A stretch of DNA of 64,000 nt from Microbacterium sp. CFH 31415 (GCF_022538185.1 NZ_JAKYXC010000010.1:124001-188000), one strand, 5' to 3'. Positions 35,611 to 44,724 are shown, numbered from the stretch's first letter. Notes: generated by a model from the letters alone, not told the origin. Made by a program: numbers and translations.

Positions 35611-36677
35611 CGACACCCCAGCGCATCCGCACGGCGCTCACCGAGCTCACCGGCGTCGACCACCCCATCGTCCAGACCGGGATGGGGTGGGTGGCCGGCC
35701 CCCGACTCGTCTCCGCTACGGCGAATGCCGGCGCCCTGGGCATCCTCGCCTCGGCGACGATGACCTACGACGAGCTCGCCCAGGCGGTCCGTGAGACCAA
35801 GGAGCGCACCGATCGCCCCTTCGGCGTCAATCTGCGCGCCGACGCGGGCGACGCCGCGGAGCGCGCAGATCTTCTCATCCGCGAGGGCGTGAAGGTCGCG
35901 TCCTTCGCACTGGCTCCCAAGCGCGAGCTCATCGAGAAACTCAAGGATGCGGGGCTCGTCGTCGTCCCGTCCATCGGCGCCGTCCGCCATGCCGAGAAGG
36001 TCGCGGCGTGGGGCGCCGACGCCGTCGTCGTCCAGGGGGGCGAGGGCGGCGGCCACACCGGCGCCGTGCCCACCTCGCTCCTCCTGCCCTCCGTCGTGCA
36101 GGCCGTTGACATCCCGGTCGTCGCCGCGGGCGGCTTCTTCGACGGGAGCGGCCTTGCCGCCGCCCTCGCGTACGGCGCGGTCGGCATCGGAATGGGAACG
36201 CGCTTCCTCCTGACCAGCGACAGCGCGGTGCCCGACGCGATCAAGCAGCAGTACCTGCAGTTCGGCCTGGACGGCACCGTCGTGACGACCAAGGCCGACG
36301 GCATGCCGCACCGACTGCTGCGCACCGACTTCGTGAACGCGGTGGATGCCGGCGGCTCGCTGCGGCAGCTGCCTGCGACGATGCGGCGCTCGCTGGAGTT
36401 CAAGAAGATGAGCGGCCTGTCGTGGCCGGCGCTCGTCAAGGACGCACTGTCGATGAAGAAGGCCTCGGGTCGGTCGTGGTCGCAGATGGTGCTCGCCGCG
36501 AACACGCCGATGCTGCTCAAGGCGGGCCTCGTCGACGGCGACACGTCGGCGGGCATGCTCGCCGCAGGCCAGGTCGTCGGACTCATCGACGACCTGCCGT
36601 CGTGCGAGGAGCTCGTCGACCGCATCATCGCTCAGGCCGTCGGGCAGATCACGGCGACCGCCGCGACGCTCGTCTGA
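35607..36677 (+). CDS. ipdC: FMN-dependent NPD-like reductase IpdC
   Basis: 356 residues. It is a nitronate-monooxygenase-like TIM barrel: IVQTGMGWVAGPRLVSATANAGALG at the start, VVPSIGAVRHAEKVAAWGADA and the FMN-phosphate motif VVQGGEGGGHTG, then GIGMGTRFLLTSDS. In the KstR2 pathway IpdC (Rv3553) is a flavoprotein needed for a reduction during C/D-ring breakdown. The C-terminal KKMSGLSWPALVKDAL...SGRSWSQMVLAAN stretch is typical of this subgroup. ATGA overlap with ipdB; a strong hairpin follows the stop. Confidence 0.86.
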   Translation: MTTPQRIRTALTELTGVDHPIVQTGMGWVAGPRLVSATANAGALGILASATMTYDELAQAVRETKERTDRPFGVNLRADAGDAAERADLLIREGVKVASFALAPKRELIEKLKDAGLVVVPSIGAVRHAEKVAAWGADAVVVQGGEGGGHTGAVPTSLLLPSVVQAVDIPVVAAGGFFDGSGLAAALAYGAVGIGMGTRFLLTSDSAVPDAIKQQYLQFGLDGTVVTTKADGMPHRLLRTDFVNAVDAGGSLRQLPATMRRSLEFKKMSGLSWPALVKDALSMKKASGRSWSQMVLAANTPMLLKAGLVDGDTSAGMLAAGQVVGLIDDLPSCEELVDRIIAQAVGQITATAATLV

Positions 36678-36686
36678 CCCGACGCG

Positions 36687-36721
36687 GAAGGGCGGCCCCC
36701 GCAGATCGGTCGCCGCCCTTC
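36687..36721. terminator. Bidirectional terminator between ipdC and fadA6
   Basis: GAAGGGCGGC (36687-36696) pairs perfectly with GCCGCCCTTC (36712-36721) around a 15-base loop. It lies between the convergent stops of ipdC and fadA6 and can serve both directions. A short T-rich tail (CGCTTGTCCT) follows on the plus strand. Confidence 0.65.
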
Positions 36722-36739
36722 GCTTGTCCTCCGACGAGG

Positions 36740-37891
36740 TCAGAGCCTCTCGATGATGGTGACGTTGGCCACGCCGCCGCCCTCGCACATTGTCTGCAGG
36801 CCGAAGCGGCCGCCGGTGCGCTCCAGCTCGTGGAGCAGCGTCGTCATCAGACGCGTTCCGGTCGCGCCGATCGGGTGCCCGAGCGCGATGCCGCCGCCAT
36901 TGACGTTGACGCGGTCGTGCGTGGCGCCGGTCTCCTTCATCCAGGCGAGCACGACGGAGGCGAACGCCTCGTTCACCTCGAACAAGTCGATGTCGTCCAC
37001 CGTGAGCCCGGCCTTCTCCAGGGCATGGAGCGTGGCGGGTATGGGCGCCGTCAGCATCCAGATCGGATCGTCGGCGCGGACGGAGATGTGGTGGATGCGC
37101 GCCCGCGGGGTGAGCCCGTGCTCGGCGACGGCGCGCTCGCTCGCTACGAGTACCGCGCTGGAGGCGTCGGAGATCTGCGACGCGACGCCGGCGTGGATGC
37201 GGCCGCCCTCGACGAGCGTGGGAAGCCCCGCCATCTTCTCGAGCGAGGTGTCGCGGCGCGGGCCCTCGTCGTGCGAGAGGCCGGCGATCGGCGCGATCTC
37301 GCGGTCGAAGCGGCCCTCGTCGGCGGCGCGGATCGCACGCTGGTGGCTCTCGAAGGCGAACTCCTCCATCTGCTCGCGCGAGACGTTCCAGTGCTCGGCG
37401 ATCATCTCGGCGGCGCGGAACTGCGACACCTCCTGGTCGCCGAAGCGCTTCACCCAGCCCTCCGACTCCGCGAACGGCGTCGTGAAGCCGAACTGCTCGC
37501 CGACGACCATGGCCGACGAGATCGGGATGGCCGACATGTTCTGCACACCGCCCGCGATCACGAGCTCCTGCGTGCCGCTCATGACCGCCTGCGCCGCGAA
37601 GTGCACGGCCTGCTGACTCGATCCGCACTGGCGGTCGATCGTGACGCCGGGGACATGCAGGGGGTACCCCGCCGCGAGCCACGCGCTGCGGGCGATGTTG
37701 CCGGCCTGCGAGCCGATCGTGTCGGTGCAGCCGAGGATGACGTCATCGACCACGCCCGGGTCGATGCCGACGCGGTCGACGAGCGCCGTGATAGCGTGCG
37801 CGCCGAGGTCTGCCGAGTGGATGCCGGCCAGCGAGCCGCGACGCTTTCCGACTGGGCTGCGGACGGCATCGACGATGTATGCGGTGCTCAT
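36740..37891 (-). CDS. fadA6: Steroid-pathway thiolase FadA6
   Basis: 383 residues. The thiolase nucleophile is in TIDRQCGSSQQAVHF, with NEAFASVVLAW, GHPIGATGTRLMTTLLHELE and CEGGG at the end. AYIVDAVRSPVGKRRGSLAGIH, GGVQNMSAIPISSAMVVGEQFGF and FGDQEVSQFRAAEMIAEHWN match FadA6 (Rv3556c) closely as I recall it. FadA6 carries out the thiolytic cleavage after IpdAB opens ring C. Last gene of fadE30-ipdF-fadA6. Confidence 0.9.
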   Translation of the reverse strand: MSTAYIVDAVRSPVGKRRGSLAGIHSADLGAHAITALVDRVGIDPGVVDDVILGCTDTIGSQAGNIARSAWLAAGYPLHVPGVTIDRQCGSSQQAVHFAAQAVMSGTQELVIAGGVQNMSAIPISSAMVVGEQFGFTTPFAESEGWVKRFGDQEVSQFRAAEMIAEHWNVSREQMEEFAFESHQRAIRAADEGRFDREIAPIAGLSHDEGPRRDTSLEKMAGLPTLVEGGRIHAGVASQISDASSAVLVASERAVAEHGLTPRARIHHISVRADDPIWMLTAPIPATLHALEKAGLTVDDIDLFEVNEAFASVVLAWMKETGATHDRVNVNGGGIALGHPIGATGTRLMTTLLHELERTGGRFGLQTMCEGGGVANVTIIERL

Positions 37892-37901
37892 GACGGACCT
37901 C

Positions 37902-38687
37902 TCAGGCGTGCTGGCTGCTGACGGCGACGACCTCGCCGGTCATGTAGGACGAGTACTCGCTGGAGAGGAAGACCATGACGTTGGCGACCTCCCAGGGTTC
38001 GGCGGCGCGGCCGAAGGCCTCGCGCGAGGTGAGCTCCTCGAGCTTCTCGGGGGTCGTGACCTTGGCGAGGAACGGGTGCATGGCCAGACTGGGCGAGACC
38101 GCGTTGACCCGGATGCCGTGTGCCGCAAGGTCCTTGGCGGCCGAGCGAGTCAGCGCCATGACGCCCGCCTTGGCAGCGGCGTAGTGCGCTTGACCCTCCT
38201 GCGCACGCCAGCCGATGACCGAGGCGTTGTTGACCATGACGCCTCTGGTTCCCGATTCCACCCACCGGCGACCCGCGGCACGGATGCAGCGGAACGTTCC
38301 GGTCAGGGTGATGTCGAGCACCTTCGACCACTGCTCGTCGGTCATGTCGAGGATCGACACCTCACCGCCGAGCCCGGCGTTGTTGATCATGACGTCGAAG
38401 CCGTCCGCGGCATCCAGGAGCCGCCCGATCTGCTCCTCGACGGTGACGTCGCAGACGACCGCGCTCACCCGATCCTCGCCGAAGCGCTCGGCGAGCTCGG
38501 CGCGGGAGGCCTCGAGGCGGCCCTCGTGCGTGTCGCCGATGACGACGAGCTCGGCACCCTCCTCGAGGCAGCGCAGGGCCACGGCGGAGCCGATGCCGGC
38601 CCCCGCGGCCGCGGTGATGACAACGCGGCGGCCGGCCAGCAGACCGTGAGGGGGCACATAGTCGGGTGCGGGAAGTGAGACGGTCAT
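37902..38687 (-). CDS. ipdF: 5-hydroxy-HIP-CoA dehydrogenase-type SDR IpdF
   Basis: 261 residues. It differs from ordinary SDRs in the start HGLLAGRRVVITAAAGAGIG and in NNASVIGWRAQEGQAHYAAAKAG, FGRAAEPWEVANV and SSEYSSYMTGEVVAVSSQH, all shared with mycobacterial IpdF (Rv3559c). The enzyme oxidises the ring-D-side hydroxyl of HIP-CoA derivatives. The catalytic Ser is in NNAS, and the Tyr/Lys in YAAAK. It overlaps fadE30 (ATGA) upstream and precedes fadA6 by 10 bp. Confidence 0.88.
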   Translation of the reverse strand: MTVSLPAPDYVPPHGLLAGRRVVITAAAGAGIGSAVALRCLEEGAELVVIGDTHEGRLEASRAELAERFGEDRVSAVVCDVTVEEQIGRLLDAADGFDVMINNAGLGGEVSILDMTDEQWSKVLDITLTGTFRCIRAAGRRWVESGTRGVMVNNASVIGWRAQEGQAHYAAAKAGVMALTRSAAKDLAAHGIRVNAVSPSLAMHPFLAKVTTPEKLEELTSREAFGRAAEPWEVANVMVFLSSEYSSYMTGEVVAVSSQHA

Positions 38688-39853
38688 GCGCGGGGCTCCT
38701 TGGGAAGGCCGAGCACGCGCTCGGCGATGACGTTTCGCTGGATCTCATCGGATCCGCCGTAGATGGTGTCGGCGCGACTGAACAGGAACAGGGTCTGCTG
38801 GTCATCCAGCTCGTACGGCGGCTCGGCGACCGTGAGCCCGGTGCCGCCGCGGACCGCCATGGCGAGCTCGCCGAGGCCCCGGTGCCACTGCGCCCACAGC
38901 AGCTTGGCGACCGAGGCATCCGCTCCCTGCTCACCGCCCAGCGTGCGCAGCGCATGCTGGCGCAGCACCTCCAGGCCGATCTCGGCGCGGACGATCCGGT
39001 CGCAGATGAGCGGGTCCTCGATGGAGCCGAGCTCGCGCGCCGTCTGGACGACGTCATCGAGCTCGCGGCGGAATGCGATCTGCTGCGCGAGCGTCGAGAC
39101 GCCGCGCTCGAACCCGAGCGTGGCCATGGCGACGCGCCAGCCGCCGCCCACCTCGCCGACGACGAGGTCGGCCTCGGTGGCGGCATCCGTGAAGAAGACC
39201 TCGTTGAACTCGCTGGTGTGGGTGAGCTGCAGGATCGGGCGAACCTCGACTCCCGGCTGGTCCATCGGCACGAGGAGGTACGAGAGTCCGTCATGCTTGC
39301 GCGCTCCGTCGCCGGTGCGCGCCACGACGAAGCACCACTGCGCCTGCTGCGCGAGCGAGGTCCACACCTTCTGGCCGTTGATGACCCAGCGGCCCTCGGC
39401 GAGCTCGGCGCGGGTGGAGACGTTCGCCAGGTCGCTGCCCGCCCCGGGCTCGGAGTACCCCTGACACCACAGCTCGGTGACGTTGCGGATGCCGGGAAGG
39501 AACCGCGCTTGCTGTTCAGGCGTGCCGAGCGCGATGAGGGTCGGGCCCAGCAGCTCCTCGCCGAGGTGGTTCACGCGGGCCGGCGCGTCCGCGCGGGCGT
39601 ACTCCTCATGGAAGATCACCTGCTGCCGGAGGCTCAGGCCGCGGCCGCCGTGCTCCACGGGCCAGCCGACGCACGTCCACCCCTCGGCGGCGAGGTGCCG
39701 GTTCCATTCGAGTCGCTCCTCGAAGGCCTCGTGCTCACGGCCGGAGCCGCCCAGCCCTCGGAGCTCGGCGAAGCGCCCGGTCAGATTGCTCTCCAGCCAC
39801 GTCCGGATCTCGTTCCGGAACGCCGCATCCTCGGGCGTGTCCACTGCAGCCAC
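38684..39853 (-). CDS. fadE30: Acyl-CoA dehydrogenase FadE30-like
   Basis: 389 residues from a GTG at 39853, the start with the best spacing to AGGAGG. Features: RTWLESNLTGRFAELRGLGGSG at the start, WCQGYSEPGAGSDLAN, NGQKVWTSLAQQAQW, RGVSTLAQQIAFRREL and the end TIYGGSDEIQRNVIAERVLGLPKEP. The glutamate of the usual YEGTxEIQ motif is Gly here, as in other steroid-pathway dehydrogenases. FadE30 dehydrogenates a HIP-CoA intermediate. First gene of fadE30-ipdF-fadA6; a KstR2-type site lies upstream. Confidence 0.85.
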   Translation of the reverse strand: MAAVDTPEDAAFRNEIRTWLESNLTGRFAELRGLGGSGREHEAFEERLEWNRHLAAEGWTCVGWPVEHGGRGLSLRQQVIFHEEYARADAPARVNHLGEELLGPTLIALGTPEQQARFLPGIRNVTELWCQGYSEPGAGSDLANVSTRAELAEGRWVINGQKVWTSLAQQAQWCFVVARTGDGARKHDGLSYLLVPMDQPGVEVRPILQLTHTSEFNEVFFTDAATEADLVVGEVGGGWRVAMATLGFERGVSTLAQQIAFRRELDDVVQTARELGSIEDPLICDRIVRAEIGLEVLRQHALRTLGGEQGADASVAKLLWAQWHRGLGELAMAVRGGTGLTVAEPPYELDDQQTLFLFSRADTIYGGSDEIQRNVIAERVLGLPKEPRA

Positions 39854-39910
39854 GCGCACCTCCTGTCGGGCCGTCCTTGGTCTTCGACTCATGCGTAGCC
39901 TATGCTAGCA

Positions 39911-39924
39911 ACCAAGCACTTGGT
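39911..39924. promoter_or_regulatory. KstR2-type operator between fadE30 and the ech-fadE operon
   Basis: ACCAAGCACTTGGT is an exact match to the published-style KstR2 motif AnCAAGnnCTTGnT and a near-perfect palindrome. TATGCT (39901-39906) could be the -10 for the rightward operon, so the site would sit on its transcription start. Best single operator in the window. Confidence 0.8.
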
Positions 39925-39949
39925 TGGTCGAGTTCAGAGAGGAGCTGCG

Positions 39950-40795
39950 ATGGACGAAGAGGTCGTCACATACGAGGTGCGCGGTCCGGTCGCGATCATC
40001 AGGCTCAACCGCCCGGAGTATCGCAATGCGCAGAACTCCAAAGTTACCTACGCCCTGGATGCGGCGTTCACCCGCGCCGTGGAGGACGACGAAGTCAAGG
40101 CGATCGTGCTCGGTGGCAACGGCAAGCACTTCTGCGCCGGCCACGACATCGGCACGCCGGGCCGCGACATCGACCAGAGCTTCGAGCGCAAGGCCGTCAT
40201 CTGGTGGGATCACGTCGGGGCCTCCGGCGTCGACTCCCGCTTCGCCCGCGAGTCCGAGGTGTACATGGGCATGTGCCGGCGGTGGCGCGAGATCCCGAAG
40301 CCGCTCATCGCGATGGTCCAGGGCGCATGCATCGCGGGGGGCCTCATGCTCGCATGGTCGTGCGACTTCATCGTCGCCTCCGACGACGCCTTCTTCTCCG
40401 ACCCGGTGGTGCAGATGGGCATCCCCGGCGTCGAGTTCTTCTCGCACCCGTGGGTGATGAACCCGCGCGCCGCCAAGGAGTTCCTCTATACGGGAGACCG
40501 GATGCCGGCTCAGCGCGCCTACGAGCTGGGCATGGTCAACCACGTCTTCGCGCGCGATGAGCTCGAGGAGCGCACGCTCGAGATCGCCGAGCGCATCGCG
40601 AAGATGCCGCGGCTGGGGCTGGCGCTCACGAAGAAGGCCGTCAACCAGTGCGAGGACCTCATGGGCCTGCGCGCGGGCATGGATTCCGTCTTCGGGCTGC
40701 ACCACGCCGCGCATGCGCACAACGCCGAAGTGCAGGGCGACTCGCTCGGCAAGGTGGACGTCAAGGCGATCAAGCAGCAGGCGGCCGAGGCATGA
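39950..40795 (+). CDS. Enoyl-CoA hydratase of the KstR2-type regulon
   Basis: 281 residues; ATG at 39950 after GAGAGGAG. Crotonase fold with HFCAGHDIGTPGRDID, VQGACIAGGLMLAWSCDFIVAS and DPVVQMGIPGVEFFSHPW. It belongs to a group with a longer insert (WWDHVGASGVDSRFARESEVYMGMCRRWREIPKP) than typical hydratases. The usual first catalytic Glu (GGCEL) is replaced by GGLML, so hydration may use another residue or it may have hydrolase/isomerase activity. It overlaps the following acyl-CoA dehydrogenase (ATGA). Function within the pathway is not settled. Confidence 0.8.
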   Translation: MDEEVVTYEVRGPVAIIRLNRPEYRNAQNSKVTYALDAAFTRAVEDDEVKAIVLGGNGKHFCAGHDIGTPGRDIDQSFERKAVIWWDHVGASGVDSRFARESEVYMGMCRRWREIPKPLIAMVQGACIAGGLMLAWSCDFIVASDDAFFSDPVVQMGIPGVEFFSHPWVMNPRAAKEFLYTGDRMPAQRAYELGMVNHVFARDELEERTLEIAERIAKMPRLGLALTKKAVNQCEDLMGLRAGMDSVFGLHHAAHAHNAEVQGDSLGKVDVKAIKQQAAEA

Positions 40796-41958
40796 ACCTC
40801 GACCTGACCCCCGAGCAGGAGGCGTTCCGCGACGAGGCGCGCGCCTGGCTCGCCGAGAACGTGCCGTCCACCCCGCTGCCGTCGATGGACTCCGCGGAGG
40901 GTTTCGCCGCCCACCGTGAGTGGGAGGCCACCCTCGCGTCCGGGCGCTGGTCCGTCGTGTCCTGGCCCGAGGAGTTCGGCGGCCGCGACGTGGGCATCGT
41001 CGAATGGGTGCTGTTCGAGGAGGAGTACTACCGCGCCGGCGCCCCGACCCGCGTGGCCCAGAACGGCATCTCGCTCCTCGCCCCGATCCTCTTCGAGCAC
41101 GGTACACGTCAGCAGCACGAGCGCTACCTCAAGGACATGTCCGACGGCAGCCTCATCTGGGCGCAGGCGTGGAGCGAACCCGGCGCCGGCAGCGACCTCG
41201 CCGCGATCCGCAGCACCGCGACGCGCGACGACGTTCGCGGCGGCTGGCTGCTGAACGGACAGAAGACGTGGAGCTCGCGCGCGGTGTGGGCCGACCGAGG
41301 GTTCGGCCTGTTCCGCTCCGACCCCGAGGCGGAGCGCCACCGTGGCCTCACGTACTTCCTCTTCCCGCTTGACGCCGAGGGCCTCACCGTCCGCCCGATC
41401 GAGCAGCTCGACGGCGACACCGGCTTCGCGGAACTCTTCTTCGACGACGTCTTCGTACCCGACGAGGATGTCCTGGGCACCCCCGGTGACGGCTGGCGCG
41501 TGGCCATGAGCACCGCCGGCAACGAGCGCGGCCTCTCGCTGCGATCGCCCGGGCGCTTCCTCGCTGCCGGCGACCGTCTGGTCTCGCTATGGAACGACCG
41601 CGGCGGCAGCGCCGCCGCGCGCGATGCCGTCGTGGACGCCTGGATCGGCGCAGAGGCGTACCGTCTGTTCACGTGGGCGACCGTCAGCACGCTGCTGGAG
41701 GGGGGCCAGGTGGGCGCCGAGGGTTCGCTGAACAAGGTCTTCTGGTCGCAGCTCGACCTCGACATCCAGCGCACCGGCGTACGGCTGCTCGGACCGCTGG
41801 GCGAGGTGCGCGACGAGCGCGGTGTCGACGGCGGCCGCTGGGCGGACGACCTGCTCTTCGCCATGGCGGGACCCATCTACGCCGGCACCAACGAGATCCA
41901 GCGCAACATCATTGCGGAGCGCATTCTCGGGCTCCCGCGCGAAGGAAGGCGGGCCTGA
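40792..41958 (+). CDS. fadE31: Acyl-CoA dehydrogenase FadE31-like (large subunit type)
   Basis: 388 residues. PEQEAFRDEARAWLAENVPS, SWPEEFGGRDVGIVEWVLFEEEY, WAQAWSEPGAGSDLAAIRST, WSSRAVWADRGFGLFRSDPEA, QLDGDTGFAELFFDDVFVP and AGPIYAGTNEIQRNIIAERILG strongly recall FadE31 (Rv3562). The canonical C-terminal Glu is Ala (YAGT). Such enzymes usually pair with a shorter partner to form alpha2beta2 dehydrogenases, and two candidate partners follow directly. It acts on ring-opened C/D-ring CoA esters (inference from the family). Confidence 0.85.
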   Translation: MNLDLTPEQEAFRDEARAWLAENVPSTPLPSMDSAEGFAAHREWEATLASGRWSVVSWPEEFGGRDVGIVEWVLFEEEYYRAGAPTRVAQNGISLLAPILFEHGTRQQHERYLKDMSDGSLIWAQAWSEPGAGSDLAAIRSTATRDDVRGGWLLNGQKTWSSRAVWADRGFGLFRSDPEAERHRGLTYFLFPLDAEGLTVRPIEQLDGDTGFAELFFDDVFVPDEDVLGTPGDGWRVAMSTAGNERGLSLRSPGRFLAAGDRLVSLWNDRGGSAAARDAVVDAWIGAEAYRLFTWATVSTLLEGGQVGAEGSLNKVFWSQLDLDIQRTGVRLLGPLGEVRDERGVDGGRWADDLLFAMAGPIYAGTNEIQRNIIAERILGLPREGRRA

Positions 41959-42920
41959 TGCGTTTCCTCCTGACCGACGAGCAGCTCGCACTCGCCGAGG
42001 CCATCGACGACATCGTCGGGGCGCACGGAGGACCGGCCGTGGCCCGCGCATGGGCCGCCGGAGACACCGCCCCGGGACGCGCGCTGTGGGACCAGCTGGC
42101 CGAGACCGGTCTCATGGGGCTGCGGATCGGCGAGTCCGAGGGCGGCTTCGACGGGTCCGCCTCCGACACCGTCGTCGTGTTCGAGCGCCTCGGCTGGCAC
42201 GGCGTTCCCGGTCCTCTGCTGGAGACGATCGTGCTCGCGCCGGTGCTCGTCGACGAGCAGACTCGGGGCGCCATCGCGTCCGGTGAGGTCATCGCCTCGG
42301 CGACCGTCGAGCCCGGAACGCCGTTCGCGCTGGACGCCGACATCGCGACCCACCTGTTCGTGATCGCCGACGGCGCCGTGTCGCCGGCGCGCATCGACGG
42401 CTCCGTCCGCTCCCTCGACGCCGCCCGGCGTCTGTTCGCCCTGATCCCGGAGGGCGAGGGCCATGCCGTCGACGAGGAGGCGCTGCGCCGCGCCGTCGAC
42501 GAGACGACGCTCGCCTGCGCTTCAGTGCTGCTCGGAGCGGGCGAGCGCCTGCTCACCGAGGCCGTGTCGTACGCGAAGATCCGCCACCAGTTCGGCCGGC
42601 CCATCGGCGAGTACCAGGCGGTCAAGCACCAGCTGGCCGACGTCCGCGTCGCCCTGAGCTTCGCCCGGCCGCTCGTGCAGAACGCGGCGCTCACGATCGA
42701 CACCCCGGACCGCGGACGAGATGTGTCGGTCGCGAAGATCACTGCCTCTGACGCCGCGACCGCGGCCGCCCGCGCCGCGCTCCAGGTGCACGGCGCCGTG
42801 GGTTACACCGCCGAGGCGGATCTCGGCATCTGGCTCACCCGCGTGCAGGCGCTGTCGGCCGCGTGGGGCGGCACGGACATGCATCGCGAGCGCGTCGCGG
42901 GCGCCATCCTCGCCCGCTGA
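41958..42920 (+). CDS. Acyl-CoA dehydrogenase, short steroid-type subunit (FadE32/FadE33-like)
   Basis: 320 residues, the length of FadE32/FadE33 (about 320) rather than the usual 380-400. It keeps the FAD-binding helices (AKIRHQFGRPIGEYQAVKHQLADVR, LQVHGAVGYTAEADLGIWLTR) but has a reduced middle beta-domain. The start overlaps the fadE31-like stop (TGATG). It probably forms a heteromer with the preceding subunit, sharing FAD and active site between chains as in ChsE-type enzymes. Confidence 0.8.
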   Translation: MRFLLTDEQLALAEAIDDIVGAHGGPAVARAWAAGDTAPGRALWDQLAETGLMGLRIGESEGGFDGSASDTVVVFERLGWHGVPGPLLETIVLAPVLVDEQTRGAIASGEVIASATVEPGTPFALDADIATHLFVIADGAVSPARIDGSVRSLDAARRLFALIPEGEGHAVDEEALRRAVDETTLACASVLLGAGERLLTEAVSYAKIRHQFGRPIGEYQAVKHQLADVRVALSFARPLVQNAALTIDTPDRGRDVSVAKITASDAATAAARAALQVHGAVGYTAEADLGIWLTRVQALSAAWGGTDMHRERVAGAILAR

Positions 42921-42952
42921 TCGTTCCCGGCCGACGCCGAAGGAAGGAAGAC

Positions 42953-44059
42953 ATGGACACCGAGCTCACCGAGGAGCAGGCGGAGCTCGCCGACGCTGTG
43001 CGCACTCTCCTGGAGCGCCGCGCCGGCTCGGCGGCCGTCCGCAGCGTGATGGCGGATCCCGCGGGCGACACGCAGCTGTGGCAGACGCTCGCCGAAGAGG
43101 TCGGCATCGCCGCCATCGCGGTGCCCGAGGAGTACGGCGGGTTCGGGGCGACGGTCTTCGAGTCGCACCTCGTCCTCGAGCAGCTGGGCGAAGCGCTCGC
43201 CGTGGTCCCCGCCCTGGGATCGGGCGTTCTGGCGACGCAGGCGATCCTGGCCGGCGCAGATGAGGACGCGCGTATCAGGCTGCTCCCCTCGCTCGCCTCC
43301 GGCGAGCGGACCGGAGCGCTCGCATGGGCGGATTCCCGCGGCCGGTGGTCACCCGAGACGGTCGACGTCACGGCATCCCTCACCGGCGACGACTGGACGC
43401 TCGACGGCGAGGCGCCCCTCGTCCTCGACGGAGCTAACGCCGACGTCGTCATCGTGATCGCGCGGACCCCGTCGGGACCCGGCCTGTTCGAGGTCGCCGA
43501 CCCCGCGTCCCTCGATCGGGTCGGCACGCCGGCGGTGGACCCCACGCTCCGACTCTCGACGCTGCGGTTCTCGACCGCCGCCGCCCGTCCGCTGTCGATG
43601 GGTGACGCAGCGGCGATCGACCGCATCCGCGTGTGCGCGCTCGTCGCGATCTCGGCTTTGCAGACCGGCGCCGCCGCCCGCGGACTCTCGATGACACTCA
43701 CCTACGCGGGGCAGCGCACGCAGTTCGGCCGCCCCATCGGGTCGTTCCAGGCGCTGAAGCACCGCCTGGCCGACATGCACGTCCAGCTGGAGTCGGCTCG
43801 CTCCATCTCCCGCGCCGCCGCGCGCGCCCTGGCCGTCGACGACCCGGACGCCGCGCGCCTGGCCGGCATGGCCAAGGCCTGGTGCGGCGACGCCCTGGAC
43901 CTCATCGCCAGCGAGACGATCCAGCTCCACGGCGGCATCGGCATCACCTGGGAGCACGACGCGCAGCTGGTCTTCAAGCGCGCGCACGCGCTCTCGCAGC
44001 TGTTCGGCCAGGCATCCGATCAGCGCGCTCAGCTGGCGACGGCGCTGGGCCTGGCCTGA
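42953..44059 (+). CDS. Acyl-CoA dehydrogenase, steroid-type subunit
   Basis: 368 residues; ATG after GGAAGGAAG. N-terminal TEEQAELADAVRTLLERR, VPEEYGGFGATVFESHLVLEQLG, a degenerate central domain, then TYAGQRTQFGRPIGSFQALKHRLADM and ETIQLHGGIGITWEHDAQLVFKRAH. No YEGT glutamate is present; the C-terminus ends ALSQLFGQASDQRAQL. It resembles the FAD-binding partner subunits of heteromeric steroid dehydrogenases. Last gene of the ech-fadE operon. Confidence 0.8.
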   Translation: MDTELTEEQAELADAVRTLLERRAGSAAVRSVMADPAGDTQLWQTLAEEVGIAAIAVPEEYGGFGATVFESHLVLEQLGEALAVVPALGSGVLATQAILAGADEDARIRLLPSLASGERTGALAWADSRGRWSPETVDVTASLTGDDWTLDGEAPLVLDGANADVVIVIARTPSGPGLFEVADPASLDRVGTPAVDPTLRLSTLRFSTAAARPLSMGDAAAIDRIRVCALVAISALQTGAAARGLSMTLTYAGQRTQFGRPIGSFQALKHRLADMHVQLESARSISRAAARALAVDDPDAARLAGMAKAWCGDALDLIASETIQLHGGIGITWEHDAQLVFKRAHALSQLFGQASDQRAQLATALGLA

Positions 44060-44071
44060 CGCGTCGCCTAA

Positions 44072-44109
44072 GTGGTCACCGGCCGACGCAGGGGAGGGCC
44101 GGCGGCCAC
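44072..44109. terminator. Hairpin between convergent operons
   Basis: GTGGTCACCGGCC (44072-44084) and GGCCGGCGGCCAC (44097-44109) form a stem with 11 of 13 Watson-Crick pairs plus GU pairing and a 12-base loop, located between the stop of the last fadE gene and that of the carbonic-anhydrase-like gene. Confidence 0.5.
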
Positions 44110-44114
44110 CAACC

Positions 44115-44723
44115 TCAGCGCGTGCGGTGCTCGCGCAGCGGGACCGAGACGTCCTTACCGGTGCTCACGCGCGGCCGGTCGGGCTTGATCTCGGCGAGCG
44201 GCTCCGCTCGGCGCAGGGTGGCAAGGCTGCGCTCGGCGAGCTGCTGGTAGACGACGACGCCGTTGCGCTTCCACGCGATGGTCTCGTCGTCGAGCTGCTT
44301 GACGACCTTCGCGGGACTTCCGAGCGCCATCGCGCCGGCGGGGATCTCGGTCTCAGCGGTCACCACAGCGCCCGCGCCGATCAGCGCGTCCGCGCCGATC
44401 CGCGCGCCGTCGAGGATCACGGCCCGGATGCCGATGAGAGCGTACGAGCCGATCGTGCACCCGTGCAGCACGGCGCCGTGGCCGACATGGCTGTTCGGCT
44501 CCAGCACGGCGTCGGCGCCCGGGAACGCATGGATCGTGCACGAGTCCTGCACGTTGGATCCGTCGCCGATCACGATGCGGCCGAAGTCGCCGCGCAGGCT
44601 CGCGAACGGCCCGATGTAGCACCCGGCCCCGACGATCACGTCGCCGATGAGGCTCGCCGACTCGTGCACGAAAGCCGTGGGGTGCACGACAGGCACGACG
44701 CCGTCGATCTCGTAGCAGCTCAT
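44115..44723 (-). CDS. Gamma-carbonic anhydrase/PaaY-like hexapeptide protein
   Basis: 202 residues. It is a left-handed beta-helix with repeated hexapeptides, the segments SLRGDFGRIVIGDGSNVQDSCTIH and HVGHGAVLHGCTIGSYALIGI giving metal-ligand histidines, and AMALGSPAKVVKQLDDETIAWK at the end. PaaY-type members are thioesterases that free CoA from dead-end acyl-CoA intermediates, a plausible task here. Its ATG is 1 nt after the stop of the upstream SDR. Confidence 0.82.
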   Translation of the reverse strand: MSCYEIDGVVPVVHPTAFVHESASLIGDVIVGAGCYIGPFASLRGDFGRIVIGDGSNVQDSCTIHAFPGADAVLEPNSHVGHGAVLHGCTIGSYALIGIRAVILDGARIGADALIGAGAVVTAETEIPAGAMALGSPAKVVKQLDDETIAWKRNGVVVYQQLAERSLATLRRAEPLAEIKPDRPRVSTGKDVSVPLREHRTR

Positions 44724-44724
44724 G

